A stretch of 43,872 nt of DNA from an uncultured Lachnospiraceae bacterium. Lineage in GTDB: Bacteria; Bacillota; Clostridia; Lachnospirales; Lachnospiraceae. Where the stretch lies: the NCBI GenBank assembly GCA_944383965.1, contig CALWRQ010000009.1, positions 1-43,872 on the forward strand, in the 5' to 3' direction. The notes under the pieces are model-generated. The model searched no databases, was not told the DNA's origin, and saw only the letters and a program-made list of their open reading frames with translations. The position numbers were made by a program, and so were the translations under genes. Shown here one piece after another: positions 6,646 to 16,912 of the stretch (position 1 is the first letter of the stretch; every line of letters starts with the position of its first letter).

Positions 6646-9600
6646 CTACACCTCCCGTTTATTTCCTGTGCTCTCATAGAACGCTTCAATCTGCGCCTGT
6701 TCTCCGGACAGCCCCTGCTCCTCCAGTCTGGCGCACAGAAGCATGACTTTTCGGTAATCATCCGGTATGATCTTTTTAAATCTGGGAAGGTACTCACTGA
6801 AATGCTCCAGCACTTCCCGTCCCTTTTTCGAACCGGTATATTCCACATGGCACCGGATCAGTTCCTTCAGTTCCTGGATATCATAACGGTTTTCCACCTG
6901 CTCCATGGATACCATTTCCCGGTTCAGATGGCGGTACAGCTCATTTTTTTCATCCAGCACATAAGCGATTCCTCCGCTCATTCCCGCGGCAAAATTTTCT
7001 CCCGTTCTTCCAAGAACCACTACCCGGCCTCCGGTCATATATTCGCAGCCGTGATCTCCCACTCCTTCCACCACCGCATTGGCGCCGGAATTGCGCACGC
7101 AGAACCGTTCACCTGCCACTCCGCAGATATAGGCCGCTCCTGATGTTGCTCCGTAAAGGGCTACATTCCCCACGATAATATTTTTATCCGGCTGATATCC
7201 GGCCTCTGCGGGCGGTGCCACTGCCAGAATTCCTCCGGAAAGACCCTTGCCGAAATAGTCATTGCTGTCACCGGAAAGGCTGATGGTCAGACCCTTCGGT
7301 ATAAACGCTCCGAAGCTCTGCCCGCCTGATCCCTGACACCGCACCGTGAAGGTACCGTCAGGAAATCCTTCTTTTCCGGTCCGGGTGATCTCTGATCCCA
7401 GGATCGTTCCGAACGCCCGGTCTGTATTTGACACCTCCAGGGAAACGGTTTTTGCCGTTCCCGTCTCCAGAGACTGACGGAATTCGGGAAGAAGAGCTTT
7501 CACGTCCAGGGAACGGTCCAGGCAAAAGTCATAAGCTTTTTCCGGGCAGAATACCGCTTTTCTCGGTCCTCCTTCCAGAATCGCGGTCACGTCAATACGG
7601 GAAGCGCGGCCTCCCTGTATGCATGCCTTTTTTCTCAGAAGATCCGTCCGGCCCACCAGTTCTTTTACCGTACGGATTCCCAGATCTGCCATGTATTCCC
7701 GCAGTTCCTCCGCAATGAACCTCATAAAGTTCTCCACATATTCCGGTTTTCCTGAAAAGCGTTTTCTCAGTTCCGGATTCTGGGTGGCAATTCCCATAGG
7801 ACAGGTATCCAGATTGCATACCCGCATCATGACGCATCCCAGCGCTACCAGAGGTGCCGTGGCAAATCCGAATTCCTCAGCTCCCAGCATGGCGGCCACT
7901 GCCACATCCCATCCGGTCATGAGCTTTCCGTCTGCCTCAATAGCCACCATCTCCCGCAGACCGTTTCTCATCAGTGTCTGATGGGTCTCTGCCACTCCCA
8001 GCTCCCAGGGCAGGCCTGCGTTATGAATGGAACTGCCCGGAGCCGCTCCCGTTCCACCGTCCGATCCGGAAATCAGAATTACCTGGGCTCCGGCCTTCGC
8101 CACTCCGGCCGCTACAGTCCCTACGCCGGCTTCACTTACCAGTTTTACGGAAATCCGTGCATTTCTGTTCGCATTTTTCAGATCGAAGATCAGCTGGGCC
8201 AGGTCTTCGATGGAATAGATGTCATGATGAGGCGGCGGAGAGATCAGGCTGACGCCCGGAGTAGAATGGCGGGTTTTTGCGATCCACGGGTAGACCTTTC
8301 CTGCCGGAAGGTGTCCGCCTTCTCCCGGTTTTGCTCCCTGAGCCATTTTGATCTGGATCTCTCTGGCGCTTACCAGATAGCGGCTGGTAACGCCGAACCG
8401 GCCGGAAGCGACCTGCTTGATGGCAGAACAGCGATCATTTTCTGTCCCTGCCGAATCCAGCCGTTCCTCGCTTTCTCCTCCCTCTCCCGTATTGGATTTC
8501 CCACCCAACCGGTTCATGGCAATGGCCAGAGCCTCATGGGCCTCCTGAGAAATGGAACCGTAGGACATGGCTCCTGTTTTGAATCTCCTGACGATTGAAT
8601 CTGCCGGTTCTACCTGGTCCAGGGGAATAGGGGTTGTACCGGGAACCAGTTCAAACAGACTCCGGATATTTCCGCAGCTTTCCCGGTCTGCGGCTTTTGT
8701 ATATTCCTTAAAAAGTCCGTAATCTCCTGTGCGCACCGCCTGCTGGAGGAGATGAATGGTCTCCGGATTGTACCGGTGGATCTCCCCCTGACTTCTCATT
8801 TTATGGTTGCCCTCGCTGTCAAAAGTCAGATCCGTCCACAGCCCCAGGGGATCAAATGCCTGTGAATGCAGACTGTCCGCTTCCTTCGCAAGATCTTCCA
8901 GTGTGATTCCTCCGATTCTGCTCACCGTTCCGGTGAAATACCGGTCAATCACTTCTTTTGAAACTCCCACCGCCTCAAAGATCTTCGCTCCCTGGTAGGA
9001 CTGAAGAGTGGAAATTCCCATTTTGGACGCGATTTTTACGATTCCGTGAAGGACGGCGCTGCGGTAGTCCTGTTCCGCCGCTGCATAATCCTTGTCCAGC
9101 ATTCCTTCTTCGATCAGCTGCCCCACTGTTTCCAGAGCAAGGTACGGGTTGACCGCACTGGCCCCGTAGCCCAGCAAAGCGGCAAAATGATGAACATCTC
9201 TGGGCTCTCCCGACTCCAGAATCAGGGACATGGCCGTACGCTTCTTTGTCTGAACCAGGTGCTGATGTACGGCGGAAACTGCCAGAAGAGAAGGAATGGC
9301 CACATGGTTCTCATCCACACCTCTGTCGGAAAGGATCAGAATGGCTGCTCCGTCCCGGTAAGCCTTGTCCACCTCCACAAACAGGTGATCCACCGCTCTT
9401 TCCAGCCGGGCACTTTTATAATAGGTGATCGGGACAACCGCTGTTTTCAGTCTTCCTTCTTTCAGTTCTTTCAGCTTCAGCATGTCCGTATTTCCCAGAA
9501 TAGGCTGGCTGATCTTCAAAACCTGGCAGTTTTCCGCCCGGTCTTCAAGCAGATTGCCGTCTCTTCCCACATAGACTGCTGTGCTGGTTACAATTTCCTC

Positions 9601-11184
9601 ACGGATCGCGTCGATCGGAGGATTGGTCACCTGAGCAAACAGCTGTTTGAAATAGGCAAAGAGCGGCTGCGGCTCTTCCGACAGAGCTGCCAGCGGAATA
9701 TCCGATCCCATGGCCCGGATGCTTTCCGCTCCGTTGAGAGCCATTCCAAGAATGGACGTGCGGTATTCCTCATAGGTATATCCGAATGCCTTCTGAAGTC
9801 TTGCTCTCTGCTCCGGCGTATGCACCGGAGCCTTTCTGTTGGGGATTTTTAAATCCTCTAAGCAGACCAGACCGCCGCTGAGCCATTCCCCATAAGGCTT
9901 CGCTGCCGCGTAATGGCCTTTCAGCTCTTCATCATGGATGATCTTTCCTGCTCTGGTATCCACCAGAAGCATTTTCCCCGGGTGAAGTCTTTCTTTCAGT
10001 ACGATGTCTTCCTCCGGAACGGGAAGAACACCCACCTCAGACGCCAAGATCACCGTACCGTCTTTCAACACATAATATCTGGAAGGCCGCAGCCCGTTTC
10101 GGTCCAGAACGGCTCCCATCACGTCTCCGTCTGAAAACACTATGGAAGCCGGACCGTCCCACGGCTCCATCATGGTAGCGTAGTACTGGTAAAATTCTCT
10201 CTTTTTTTCCGCCATGGCACGGTTGTTTTCCCAGGGTTCCGGTATGGTCACCATTACTGCCAGAGGAAGATCCATGCCGTTCATCATGAGAAATTCCAGG
10301 GTATTGTCCAGCATGGCGGAATCGGATCCCTGCACGTTGATCACCGGCAGGATCTTATGAAGCTCCCCGTTCAGACATGGAGATTCCATGGTCTCTTCCC
10401 TTGCCAGCATTTTATCCGCATTGCCCCGAATGGTATTAATCTCTCCGTTGTGTACGATCAGACGGTTGGGATGAGCTCTTTCCCAGCTGGGTTCCGTATT
10501 GGTACTGAACCGGGAGTGAACCATGGCAATGGCAGAGTCGTAATTTTCTGACTGCAGATCTCTGTAAAAGGTCCGCAGCTGCCCTACCAGAAACATTCCC
10601 TTATATACAATGGTCCGGCTGCTGAGGGACACTACATAGGTTCCCTCATTGCACTGTTCAAACACGCGGCGGACCACATAGAGCTTCCGGTCAAAATCCA
10701 GTCCCCGGTTCACCCCTTCCGGCCGCTTCACAAATCCCTGTTCAATACAGGGCATGCATGCTCTGGCTTTCTGGCCCAGAACTGACGGATCCACGGGCAC
10801 AATGCGCCATCCCAGGAATTCCATTCCCTCTTTTTCCACGATCACCTCGAACATTTTCTTTGCCTGGTTTCTCTTCAGTTCGTTTTCCGGGAAGAAAAAC
10901 ATCCCCACTCCGTAATCCCGCTCTCCGCCCAGACGAATCCCTTCTTCTGCGCAGACTCCGGAAAAAAAGCGGTGAGAGATCTGAAGCAGGATTCCCACTC
11001 CGTCTCCGGTCTTTCCCTCTGCGTCCTTTCCCGCACGGTGTTCCAGATTTTCTACGATTCTCAAAGCCCGTTCCACAGTTGCTCTGCTTTTTCTTCCTTT
11101 GCGGTCCACTACGGCTCCGATGCCGCAGTTATCGTGTTCCATCTGTGGACAGTAAAGTCCCTGCCGGTCTGTTCCGTTTTTCAT
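6646..11184 (-). CDS. gltB: Glutamate synthase large subunit
   Basis: The alpha subunit makes two glutamates from glutamine and 2-oxoglutarate. It is 1512 residues, the normal length. The type II amidotransferase nucleophile is Cys20 (DNCGIG), implying removal of a 19-residue propeptide. The synthase/FMN domain carries [13 protein letters not shown] and the glycine-rich [12 protein letters not shown]. The 3Fe-4S ligands are in [20 protein letters not shown], and the C-terminal beta-helix repeats ([15 protein letters not shown]-type) follow. The start overlaps the pyrG stop (ATGA), so glutamine-using CTP synthase and GOGAT are translationally coupled. Expression should depend on the leader at 12823-12916. 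Confidence 0.97.
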   Translation of the reverse strand: MKNGTDRQGLYCPQMEHDNCGIGAVVDRKGRKSRATVERALRIVENLEHRAGKDAEGKTGDGVGILLQISHRFFSGVCAEEGIRLGGERDYGVGMFFFPENELKRNQAKKMFEVIVEKEGMEFLGWRIVPVDPSVLGQKARACMPCIEQGFVKRPEGVNRGLDFDRKLYVVRRVFEQCNEGTYVVSLSSRTIVYKGMFLVGQLRTFYRDLQSENYDSAIAMVHSRFSTNTEPSWERAHPNRLIVHNGEINTIRGNADKMLAREETMESPCLNGELHKILPVINVQGSDSAMLDNTLEFLMMNGMDLPLAVMVTIPEPWENNRAMAEKKREFYQYYATMMEPWDGPASIVFSDGDVMGAVLDRNGLRPSRYYVLKDGTVILASEVGVLPVPEEDIVLKERLHPGKMLLVDTRAGKIIHDEELKGHYAAAKPYGEWLSGGLVCLEDLKIPNRKAPVHTPEQRARLQKAFGYTYEEYRTSILGMALNGAESIRAMGSDIPLAALSEEPQPLFAYFKQLFAQVTNPPIDAIREEIVTSTAVYVGRDGNLLEDRAENCQVLKISQPILGNTDMLKLKELKEGRLKTAVVPITYYKSARLERAVDHLFVEVDKAYRDGAAILILSDRGVDENHVAIPSLLAVSAVHQHLVQTKKRTAMSLILESGEPRDVHHFAALLGYGASAVNPYLALETVGQLIEEGMLDKDYAAAEQDYRSAVLHGIVKIASKMGISTLQSYQGAKIFEAVGVSKEVIDRYFTGTVSRIGGITLEDLAKEADSLHSQAFDPLGLWTDLTFDSEGNHKMRSQGEIHRYNPETIHLLQQAVRTGDYGLFKEYTKAADRESCGNIRSLFELVPGTTPIPLDQVEPADSIVRRFKTGAMSYGSISQEAHEALAIAMNRLGGKSNTGEGGESEERLDSAGTENDRCSAIKQVASGRFGVTSRYLVSAREIQIKMAQGAKPGEGGHLPAGKVYPWIAKTRHSTPGVSLISPPPHHDIYSIEDLAQLIFDLKNANRNARISVKLVSEAGVGTVAAGVAKAGAQVILISGSDGGTGAAPGSSIHNAGLPWELGVAETHQTLMRNGLREMVAIEADGKLMTGWDVAVAAMLGAEEFGFATAPLVALGCVMMRVCNLDTCPMGIATQNPELRKRFSGKPEYVENFMRFIAEELREYMADLGIRTVKELVGRTDLLRKKACIQGGRASRIDVTAILEGGPRKAVFCPEKAYDFCLDRSLDVKALLPEFRQSLETGTAKTVSLEVSNTDRAFGTILGSEITRTGKEGFPDGTFTVRCQGSGGQSFGAFIPKGLTISLSGDSNDYFGKGLSGGILAVAPPAEAGYQPDKNIIVGNVALYGATSGAAYICGVAGERFCVRNSGANAVVEGVGDHGCEYMTGGRVVVLGRTGENFAAGMSGGIAYVLDEKNELYRHLNREMVSMEQVENRYDIQELKELIRCHVEYTGSKKGREVLEHFSEYLPRFKKIIPDDYRKVMLLCARLEEQGLSGEQAQIEAFYESTGNKREV

Positions 11185-12797
11185 AAGCTGTCCGCTCCTT
11201 TCTTTCTCTCAGCTGCCGCCCGCACCAGTCCTGCGAACAGCGGATGGGCATGATTGGGTCTGGATTTGAACTCCGGATGGGCCTGAGTCGCTATGAAATA
11301 GGGATGTTCCGGAAGTTCGATCATCTCCACGATCCGGCCGTCGGGAGACAGACCGGAAAGCCTCATTCCGTGAGCCTTCAGAATCTCCCGGTATTCATTG
11401 TTGAACTCATAGCGGTGACGGTGACGTTCTTTTGTTTCTTCCGTTCCGTAAAGCTTCTCCGCCAGGGATCCCTTCTGAAGTACACAGGGATATGCTCCCA
11501 GGCGGAGTGTTCCGCCCAGATCCGTCACCCCGTTCTGTTCCGGCATCAGAGCGATTACCGGATGGGCAGTATCCGGATTCAGCTCCGTACTGTCCGCATC
11601 CCCCAGACCTGCCACATTTCTGGCAAATTCAATTACCGCCAGCTGCATTCCCAGGCAGATTCCCAGGTAGGGAATCTTCCTTTCTCTTGCATACCGGATC
11701 GCCCGGATCTTCCCGTCAATTCCTCTGTTTCCGAAGCCTCCCGGTACCAGAATCCCGTCCGCACCCCCAAGAAACGCTTCCACAGTTCCGTCTGTCACCT
11801 GCTCCGAATCCACCCAGCGGATATTCACACTGCATCTGTTTTCGATCCCGCCGTGCTTGAGAGCCTCTGCCACGCTTAAATAGGCATCATGAAGCTGCAC
11901 ATATTTCCCCACGAGAGCAATTGTAACCGAGTTTTCCGGATGACGCAGATTCCAGACCATCTGTTTCCATTCCTCCAGATCCGGCGTGCCGCAGGGAAGC
12001 TTCAGGCACCGGCATACCACCTCTGCCAGGTGCTCCTGCTCCATAGCCAGAGGCGCTTCATACAGATATTCCACATCCAGATTCTGGAGCACATGATCCA
12101 CCGGTACATTGCAGAACAGCGCGATTTTTTCTTTTACATCCGTTCCCAGTTCCACCTCTGAGCGGCAGACCAGAATATCCGGCTGTATTCCCATTCCCTG
12201 AAGCTGTTTCACACTGGCCTGAGTGGGTTTGGTCTTCAGCTCCCCGGAAGCTCTCAGATAAGGAATCAGGGTCACATGGATCAGAATGGCGTTTTCTCTT
12301 CCCACCTCCATCTGAAACTGCCGGATCGCCTCCAGAAAGGGCTGGCTTTCCATGTCTCCTACCGTTCCTCCCACTTCTATAATAGCAATGCAGTCCTCTT
12401 CCCGGTCCGAATGGTAAAACCGGCTTTTGATCTCATTCGTAATATGGGGAATCACCTGTACGGTATGGCCGCCGTAATCCCCTCTTCTCTCTTTGTGAAG
12501 AACCGACCAGTAAATCTTTCCCGTTGTCACATTGGAATGCACTCCCAGATTTTCATCAATAAACCGTTCATAATGTCCCAGATCCAGATCGGTCTCTGTT
12601 CCGTCTTCCGTAACAAATACTTCTCCGTGCTGAATGGGATTCATGGTTCCCGGATCCACATTGATATAGGGATCCAGCTTCTGCATGGTAACCCGGTATC
12701 CTCTGGATTTCAGAAGCCTTCCCAGAGACGCTGCCGTGATTCCCTTTCCCAGTCCGGATACCACTCCTCCTGTGACAAATACATATTTTACTGACAT
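11181..12797 (-). CDS. pyrG: CTP synthase (glutamine-hydrolysing)
   Basis: Converts UTP to CTP using ATP and glutamine. The 538 residues have the N-terminal synthetase P-loop ([20 protein letters not shown]) and the C-terminal class I amidotransferase with nucleophile Cys in [10 protein letters not shown] and the HPEF triad segment near the end. The start at 12797 has a GGAG site; codons further upstream lie within the attenuator leader. As first gene of the pyrG-gltB-gltD-GS-like-ANTAR-dapL operon it is unusual: pyrG is more often next to rpoE or alone. Pairing with GOGAT makes sense if the operon responds to glutamine supply. Confidence 0.97.
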   Translation of the reverse strand: MSVKYVFVTGGVVSGLGKGITAASLGRLLKSRGYRVTMQKLDPYINVDPGTMNPIQHGEVFVTEDGTETDLDLGHYERFIDENLGVHSNVTTGKIYWSVLHKERRGDYGGHTVQVIPHITNEIKSRFYHSDREEDCIAIIEVGGTVGDMESQPFLEAIRQFQMEVGRENAILIHVTLIPYLRASGELKTKPTQASVKQLQGMGIQPDILVCRSEVELGTDVKEKIALFCNVPVDHVLQNLDVEYLYEAPLAMEQEHLAEVVCRCLKLPCGTPDLEEWKQMVWNLRHPENSVTIALVGKYVQLHDAYLSVAEALKHGGIENRCSVNIRWVDSEQVTDGTVEAFLGGADGILVPGGFGNRGIDGKIRAIRYARERKIPYLGICLGMQLAVIEFARNVAGLGDADSTELNPDTAHPVIALMPEQNGVTDLGGTLRLGAYPCVLQKGSLAEKLYGTEETKERHRHRYEFNNEYREILKAHGMRLSGLSPDGRIVEMIELPEHPYFIATQAHPEFKSRPNHAHPLFAGLVRAAAERKKGADSL

Positions 12798-12811
12798 ATG
12801 ACTGATCTCCT

Positions 12812-12916
12812 CTCTGAAACAGAAAAAGGGGGTCTTAATCCCTGAACCGCCGGTAATCTCCCGACCGTCCGGTTTCAGACGCCCTTGTCTCCTCAAACTG
12901 TATTTTTCTTTTATAA
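12812..12916 (-). promoter_or_regulatory. ANTAR-type antitermination leader of the pyrG-gltBD operon
   Basis: Hairpin P1 on the minus strand is AGAC-[AAGGGC]-GTCT (12890-12877): 4 base pairs and a hexaloop with A at position 1 and G at 4, the signature recognised by ANTAR proteins. A second small hairpin is CCG-[GACGGT]-CGG just downstream, with G4 but not A1. The GGGC of the P1 loop plus its 3' arm GTCT (12884-12877) pairs with AGACCCCC (12835-12828), one C-C mismatch, to form a terminator followed by T5. P1 and the terminator are thus mutually exclusive. The operon encodes its own ANTAR protein, implying autoregulation. The RNA fold is visible; binding is inferred. Confidence 0.68.
12823..12884 (-). 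terminator. Leader terminator (attenuator) upstream of pyrG
   Basis: Base stem GGGCGTCT / AGACCCCC with one mismatch, an inner stem GA-ACCG / CGGTTC with a bulge, then TTTTT at 12827-12823. It lies 26 bases before the pyrG start. The 5' arm is shared with the ANTAR-type hairpin P1. The short U tract makes it weaker than the glnN counterpart. Confidence 0.62.
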
Positions 12917-12922
12917 GCGAAT

Positions 12923-12951
12923 ATCATATTCTAAATTTGCCGATTTGTAAA
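12923..12951 (-). promoter_or_regulatory. Promoter of the pyrG-gltB-gltD-GS-like-ANTAR-dapL operon
   Basis: TTTACA (12951-12946), 17-base spacer, TATGAT (12928-12923) on the minus strand. The predicted start near 12916 leaves a ~118-base leader. The -35 elements of this promoter and the divergent glnN promoter are 35 bases apart in AT-rich DNA. Confidence 0.78.
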
Positions 12952-12986
12952 GCCCCAATTTTTTTCATTTTATTTTTACAAAATGC

Positions 12987-13014
12987 TTGACATCCTCACT
13001 GATTTGTGTATACT
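12987..13014 (+). promoter_or_regulatory. Promoter of glnN
   Basis: TTGACA (12987-12992), 16-base spacer, TATACT (13009-13014). Predicted start near 13021, immediately before the attenuator hairpins. Confidence 0.82.
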
Positions 13015-13024
13015 ACTTCACATA

Positions 13025-13070
13025 AAGCAAGGGTGCTTCGGTCAACGGCTGGCCGACGCACCCTTTTTTT
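13025..13070 (+). promoter_or_regulatory. ANTAR-type antitermination leader of glnN
   Basis: Hairpin P1 is AAGC-[AAGGGT]-GCTT (13025-13038), a 4-base-pair stem with hexaloop A1/G4. Hairpin P2 is TCGGTC-[AACGGCT]-GGCCGA (13038-13056), a 6-base-pair stem whose loop also has A1 and G4 but is 7 long (5 if A-U pairs). The loop GGGT plus the 3' arm of P1 (GGGTGC, 13031-13036) pairs with GCACCC (13058-13063) to complete a terminator, so P1 excludes the terminator. The P1 loop is the same AAGGGY as in the pyrG leader although the stem sequence differs. This is covariation supporting a common RNA ligand site for the ANTAR protein encoded at 3305-3841. Confidence 0.72.
13031..13070 (+). terminator. Strong attenuator terminator in the glnN leader
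   Basis: GGGTGC, a 1x1 mismatch, TCGGTC, a 7-base loop, GGCCGA, GCACCC, then TTTTTTT, an A and another seven T. It begins only about 10 bases after the predicted transcription start, so glnN should be off unless the hairpin is disrupted. Confidence 0.88.
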
Positions 13071-13102
13071 ATTTTTTTGCAGAAAGAAAGGAGAGGATCT
13101 TT

Positions 13103-15193
13103 ATGAAAAATATTCCTGAATTATACGGCAGTCTGGTATTCAGTGACCGGGTTATGCGGGCAAAGCTTCCCGGAGATGTGTACAAAGCACTGAAAAAAAC
13201 GATTCAGAATGGTACTCATCTGGAACTGGATGTGGCAAATGCCGTGGCAGTCGCCATGAAAGAATGGGCAGTGGAAAACGGAGCCACTCATTTCACCCAC
13301 TGGTTCCAGCCCATGACCGGCATCACCGCAGAAAAACACGACAGCTTTATCTCTCCCCTGGCTCCCGGTGAAGTAATCATGGAATTCTCCGGAAAAGAGC
13401 TGGTAAAAGGAGAACCGGACGCTTCCAGTTTTCCTTCCGGAGGATTGAGAGCCACTTTTGAGGCACGGGGCTATACGGCATGGGATCCTACTTCTCCCGC
13501 ATTCATCAAGGACGGAACGCTCTATATTCCTACTGCATTCTGTTCCTATACCGGTGAAGCCCTGGACAAAAAAACCCCCCTTCTCCGTTCCATGGAGACA
13601 CTGAATCGTGAAGCCGTCCGTCTCCTGCATCTTCTGGGATACGGAGAGATCTCCCGGGTATCTACTACAGTCGGTCCGGAGCAGGAGTATTTTCTTATTG
13701 ACAAGGAACTGTACCGCCGCAGAAAGGACCTGGTATTCTGCGGAAGAACTCTGTTCGGCGCTCCGGCTCCCAAAGGTCAGGAAATGGAAGATCACTATTT
13801 CGGTGTGCTCCGTCCCAGAGTTTCCGCCTATATGCATGAGCTGGATGAAGAGCTCTGGAAGCTGGGCGTTCCCGCAAAAACCAAGCACAATGAAGTGGCT
13901 CCCGCTCAGCACGAGCTGGCCGCCGTTTATGATACAGCAAACATTGCGGTAGATCATAACCAGCTTACCATGGAAATGATGAAAAAGGTGGCGGATAAAC
14001 ACGGTCTTGCCTGCCTTCTTCACGAAAAGCCCTTTGCCGGCATCAACGGAAGCGGAAAACACAACAACTGGTCTCTGATCACTGACACCGGGCTGAATCT
14101 GCTGAATCCGGGTAAAAATCCGGGAGAAAACCTTCCGTTTCTTCTTTCTCTCGCAGCTGTAATCCAGGCAGTGGACGAATACGGCGATCTTATGCGGATC
14201 TCGGTAGCCAGTGCCAGCAATGACCATCGGCTGGGAGCCAATGAAGCTCCGCCCGCTATAGTATCCATTTTCCTCGGAGATGAGCTCACCTCCCTGCTCT
14301 CCTCCATTGAAAAAGGAACCTCATTTACCGAGCCTGAGACTGTGCAGATGGAAACCGGAGCCAAAGTGATTCCTCACTTCATGAAGGACAATACAGACCG
14401 GAACCGCACCTCTCCCTTTGCCTTTACCGGCAACAAGTTTGAATTCCGGATGCCCGGTTCCTCTCTTTCTTCCGCCGGTCCCAATGTGGTGCTGAACACA
14501 GCCGTCGCTGAAATGTTCCGCCGCTTCTCCCTGCAGCTGGAGAAACTGTCCTCAGGTGAGCGGGAAAGCGCAGCAAAAGAACTGGTGCGCAAAGCGGTCA
14601 CAGAACATAAGAGGATCCTGTTCAACGGAAACGGTTATACGGAAGAATGGGTAAACGAAGCAGGCCGCCGCGGACTCTGGAATCTTATTTCCACTCCTGA
14701 CGCCATTCCTCACCTTCTGGATGAAAAGAATGTGGAGCTGTTTACCAGACACCACATATTCAGCCGCGGAGAAATCTACGCCCGCTATGAAATTCTTCTG
14801 GAAAACTACAGCAAAGCTCTGCAGCTGGAAGGACGGACCATGACGGAAATGATGGAAAAAGATCTTCTTCCCGCACTCCTTGCCCATACGGGTCATACCG
14901 CTGCTGCTGTACAGTCGAAAAAAGAACTGGGACTGCCTCTTGGTTTTGACATCCGTCTTCTGGAAAAGCTCTCTGCTCTCTATGATTCCATCACACAGAG
15001 AACTGAAAAGCTGTCTGACGACCTGAAAAAATCTGCTGACTATGATGATATTCTGGAAACAGCCCGTTTCAGCCGCGATGTGATCCTGGCAGATCTGGAA
15101 GAAATCCGTTCCTTCGCCGATCAGGCAGAAGCTCTGATTCCTGATGAGCTGCTTCCCTATCCTACTTACGACCAGCTTCTGTTTTCTGTATAG
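13103..15193 (+). CDS. glnN: Glutamine synthetase type III
   Basis: A 696-residue GSIII, the usual length for this dodecameric family. Its hallmarks are [42 protein letters not shown] and [18 protein letters not shown]. The active-site Glu of the NEVAPAQHE motif is intact, unlike in the GS-like protein at 3864-5147, so this is probably the working ammonia-assimilating enzyme of the region. The start at 13103 has a GGAGAGG site; the open frame upstream runs through the attenuator and is not used. It is transcribed divergently from the GOGAT operon, with the attenuator in its leader as on/off control. purF follows after 95 bases. Confidence 0.96.
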   Translation: MKNIPELYGSLVFSDRVMRAKLPGDVYKALKKTIQNGTHLELDVANAVAVAMKEWAVENGATHFTHWFQPMTGITAEKHDSFISPLAPGEVIMEFSGKELVKGEPDASSFPSGGLRATFEARGYTAWDPTSPAFIKDGTLYIPTAFCSYTGEALDKKTPLLRSMETLNREAVRLLHLLGYGEISRVSTTVGPEQEYFLIDKELYRRRKDLVFCGRTLFGAPAPKGQEMEDHYFGVLRPRVSAYMHELDEELWKLGVPAKTKHNEVAPAQHELAAVYDTANIAVDHNQLTMEMMKKVADKHGLACLLHEKPFAGINGSGKHNNWSLITDTGLNLLNPGKNPGENLPFLLSLAAVIQAVDEYGDLMRISVASASNDHRLGANEAPPAIVSIFLGDELTSLLSSIEKGTSFTEPETVQMETGAKVIPHFMKDNTDRNRTSPFAFTGNKFEFRMPGSSLSSAGPNVVLNTAVAEMFRRFSLQLEKLSSGERESAAKELVRKAVTEHKRILFNGNGYTEEWVNEAGRRGLWNLISTPDAIPHLLDEKNVELFTRHHIFSRGEIYARYEILLENYSKALQLEGRTMTEMMEKDLLPALLAHTGHTAAAVQSKKELGLPLGFDIRLLEKLSALYDSITQRTEKLSDDLKKSADYDDILETARFSRDVILADLEEIRSFADQAEALIPDELLPYPTYDQLLFSV

Positions 15194-15210
15194 AATACCG
15201 AAAGCCGTCC

Positions 15211-15234
15211 AGGGCGCCGGAGATCCGGCGCCCT
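15211..15234. other. GC-rich hairpin between glnN and purF
   Basis: A perfect 10-base-pair stem AGGGCGCCGG / CCGGCGCCCT with loop AGAT, 18 bases after the glnN stop. No U tract follows in either direction, so it is not a normal intrinsic terminator. It could stabilise the glnN mRNA 3' end or act as a partial terminator or processing site that sets the glnN:purF ratio. Confidence 0.6.
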
Positions 15235-15288
15235 GCGGCATGTTCCGGATTTCATGCCATAAACAATCCAATCCGAAGGAGGAAATTT

Positions 15289-16737
15289 ATGAACGCACCC
15301 GAATCTGTTTCCGCCGCATCTTTTACCGGTCTTCATGAAGAATGCGGCGTATTTGCTGTTTTTGACACTGCAGGGAATGATACGGCTCCCCTCATATACC
15401 GCGGTCTCTCCGCTCTCCAGCACCGCGGGCAGGAATCCTGCGGAATTGCCGTATCCTCTACTTCCGGCCCTCCCCGTAATATCCGCTGCCACAAAGGCCT
15501 CGGTCTGGTCAGTGAAGTGTTTTCCCCCTCCATTCTTCACGCACTGCCAGGAAATCTGGGGGTAGGCCACGTACGCTATTCCACCTGCGGCTCCACTTCT
15601 CCGGAAAATGCTCAGCCTCTTGTTCTGAACTACATAAAAGGATCCTTTGCGCTGGCTCATAACGGAAACCTGGTCAACGCCTCCAGACTCCGCAGGGAGC
15701 AGGAAGCGCAGGGAGCTGTTTTCCGTACCACCATTGATTCGGAAGTCATCGCCTGCGGCATTGCCAGAGAACGCGTTCGGACTTCCTCTATAGAAGAAGC
15801 TGTAGAACAGACGGCAAAATGCCTGATGGGCGGTTATGCACTGGCTGTCACCAGTCCCAGAAAACTGATCGGCGTCCGGGATCCCTGGGGGCTGAAGCCT
15901 CTCTGTCTGGGAAAAAAGGACTCTGCCTACTTCCTTTCCTCGGAAAGCTGCGCCTTTTCCTCTCTTGGAATCCAGTTTATACGGGATCTCCTTCCGGGAG
16001 AAATCCTTATCGTCTCCTCTCAGGGTCTTTCCTCCCGTTTCCTTCCTGCCCCGCCGGAAAAAACGGCCCGCTGCGCATTCGAATATATCTATTTCGCCCG
16101 CCTTGACAGCGTAATCGACGGAGTCTCTGTCTATGACGCCCGGTTCCGCAGCGGAGAAGCTCTTGCCCGCCTCCATCCTGCCCAGGCAGACCTGGTTACC
16201 GGTGTTCCTGATTCCGGCCTGACCGCAGCGGCAGGCTTTTCCAAAGCTTCCTCCATTCCCTTTGCACTGGCTCTCTGCAAGAACAGCTATGTGGGCCGGA
16301 CTTTCATAAAGCCTACGGACGAAGAACGCCAGAATGCCGTCCGCATGAAGCTGAGCGTTCTGACGTCTGTGGTAAAGGGAAAGCGGATCGTATTGGTAGA
16401 CGACTCCCTGGTCAGGGGGACTACCATGTCCGCCCTGGTGAAAATGCTCCGCCAGGCAGGAGCTTCTCAGATCCATGTACGGATCTCATCGCCTCCGTTC
16501 CTGTTTCCCTGTTATTTCGGGACGGACGTTCCCTCCAACCGCCAGCTCATTGCCTCTTCCCATTCAGAGGCGGACATCTGCTCCCTCATCGGCGCCGATT
16601 CTCTTGCCTACCTTCCCATGGAGGCCCTGGATCATATGGCAGAAGGGCTCTCTCTGTGCAAAGCCTGCTTCGACGGTCACTATCCCATGACCGTTTCGGA
16701 CTGCAGGCTGCAGAATGGCAAAGATGCTTTTAGCTGA
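15289..16737 (+). CDS. purF: Amidophosphoribosyltransferase
   Basis: First committed step of purine synthesis: PRPP plus glutamine gives phosphoribosylamine. 482 residues. The type II amidotransferase nucleophile is Cys19 (EECGVFAVF), implying removal of an 18-residue propeptide as in the Bacillus enzyme. The PRPP loop is IVLVDDSLVRGTTM. Cysteines for a 4Fe-4S cluster are present: RCAFEYIYFARLDS, FPCYFGTD and LCKACFDGHYP. The ribosome site is AAGGAGG. No separate promoter was evident, so it probably shares the glnN transcript, tying a glutamine consumer to its supplier. Confidence 0.96.
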   Translation: MNAPESVSAASFTGLHEECGVFAVFDTAGNDTAPLIYRGLSALQHRGQESCGIAVSSTSGPPRNIRCHKGLGLVSEVFSPSILHALPGNLGVGHVRYSTCGSTSPENAQPLVLNYIKGSFALAHNGNLVNASRLRREQEAQGAVFRTTIDSEVIACGIARERVRTSSIEEAVEQTAKCLMGGYALAVTSPRKLIGVRDPWGLKPLCLGKKDSAYFLSSESCAFSSLGIQFIRDLLPGEILIVSSQGLSSRFLPAPPEKTARCAFEYIYFARLDSVIDGVSVYDARFRSGEALARLHPAQADLVTGVPDSGLTAAAGFSKASSIPFALALCKNSYVGRTFIKPTDEERQNAVRMKLSVLTSVVKGKRIVLVDDSLVRGTTMSALVKMLRQAGASQIHVRISSPPFLFPCYFGTDVPSNRQLIASSHSEADICSLIGADSLAYLPMEALDHMAEGLSLCKACFDGHYPMTVSDCRLQNGKDAFS

Positions 16738-16865
16738 TCTGGTTTTCAGGCATGCTTTGCATGCATTTACCGATATTCTGACCGTGATCTGCCGGATCAT
16801 CGCCTTTGGATTAACCATAGCCCTTTGTCGAATCGCATGCGGCAAAAGCCGGTCCGCACCAAAAA

Positions 16866-16894
16866 GACAGCCGAAAAAATCGGCTGCCTTTTTT
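16866..16894. terminator. Bidirectional terminator between purF and the M20 amidohydrolase
   Basis: Stem CAGCCGA (16868-16874) / TCGGCTG (16880-16886), loop AAAAA, TTTTTT on the plus side (16889-16894) and AAAAA before it (16861-16865). It can end both convergent transcripts. Confidence 0.85.
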
Positions 16895-16912
16895 AGAAAA
16901 ATTTCTGTCTGA

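Noticed and set aside
12983-13102. N-terminal extension of glnN upstream of 13103
   Set aside because: It would start inside the promoter and run through the attenuator; the ATG at 13103 has the ribosome site and matches the GSIII N-terminus.
13121-14227. Long antisense frame within glnN (368 codons)
   Set aside because: It mirrors the codon pattern of the real gene on the other strand and has no domain or ribosome site; other long frames opposite gltB, rnpB, dnaG and trmK are rejected likewise.
15166-16476. 436-codon minus-strand frame opposite purF
   Set aside because: Shadow of purF; the plus-strand product has all PurF active-site motifs.
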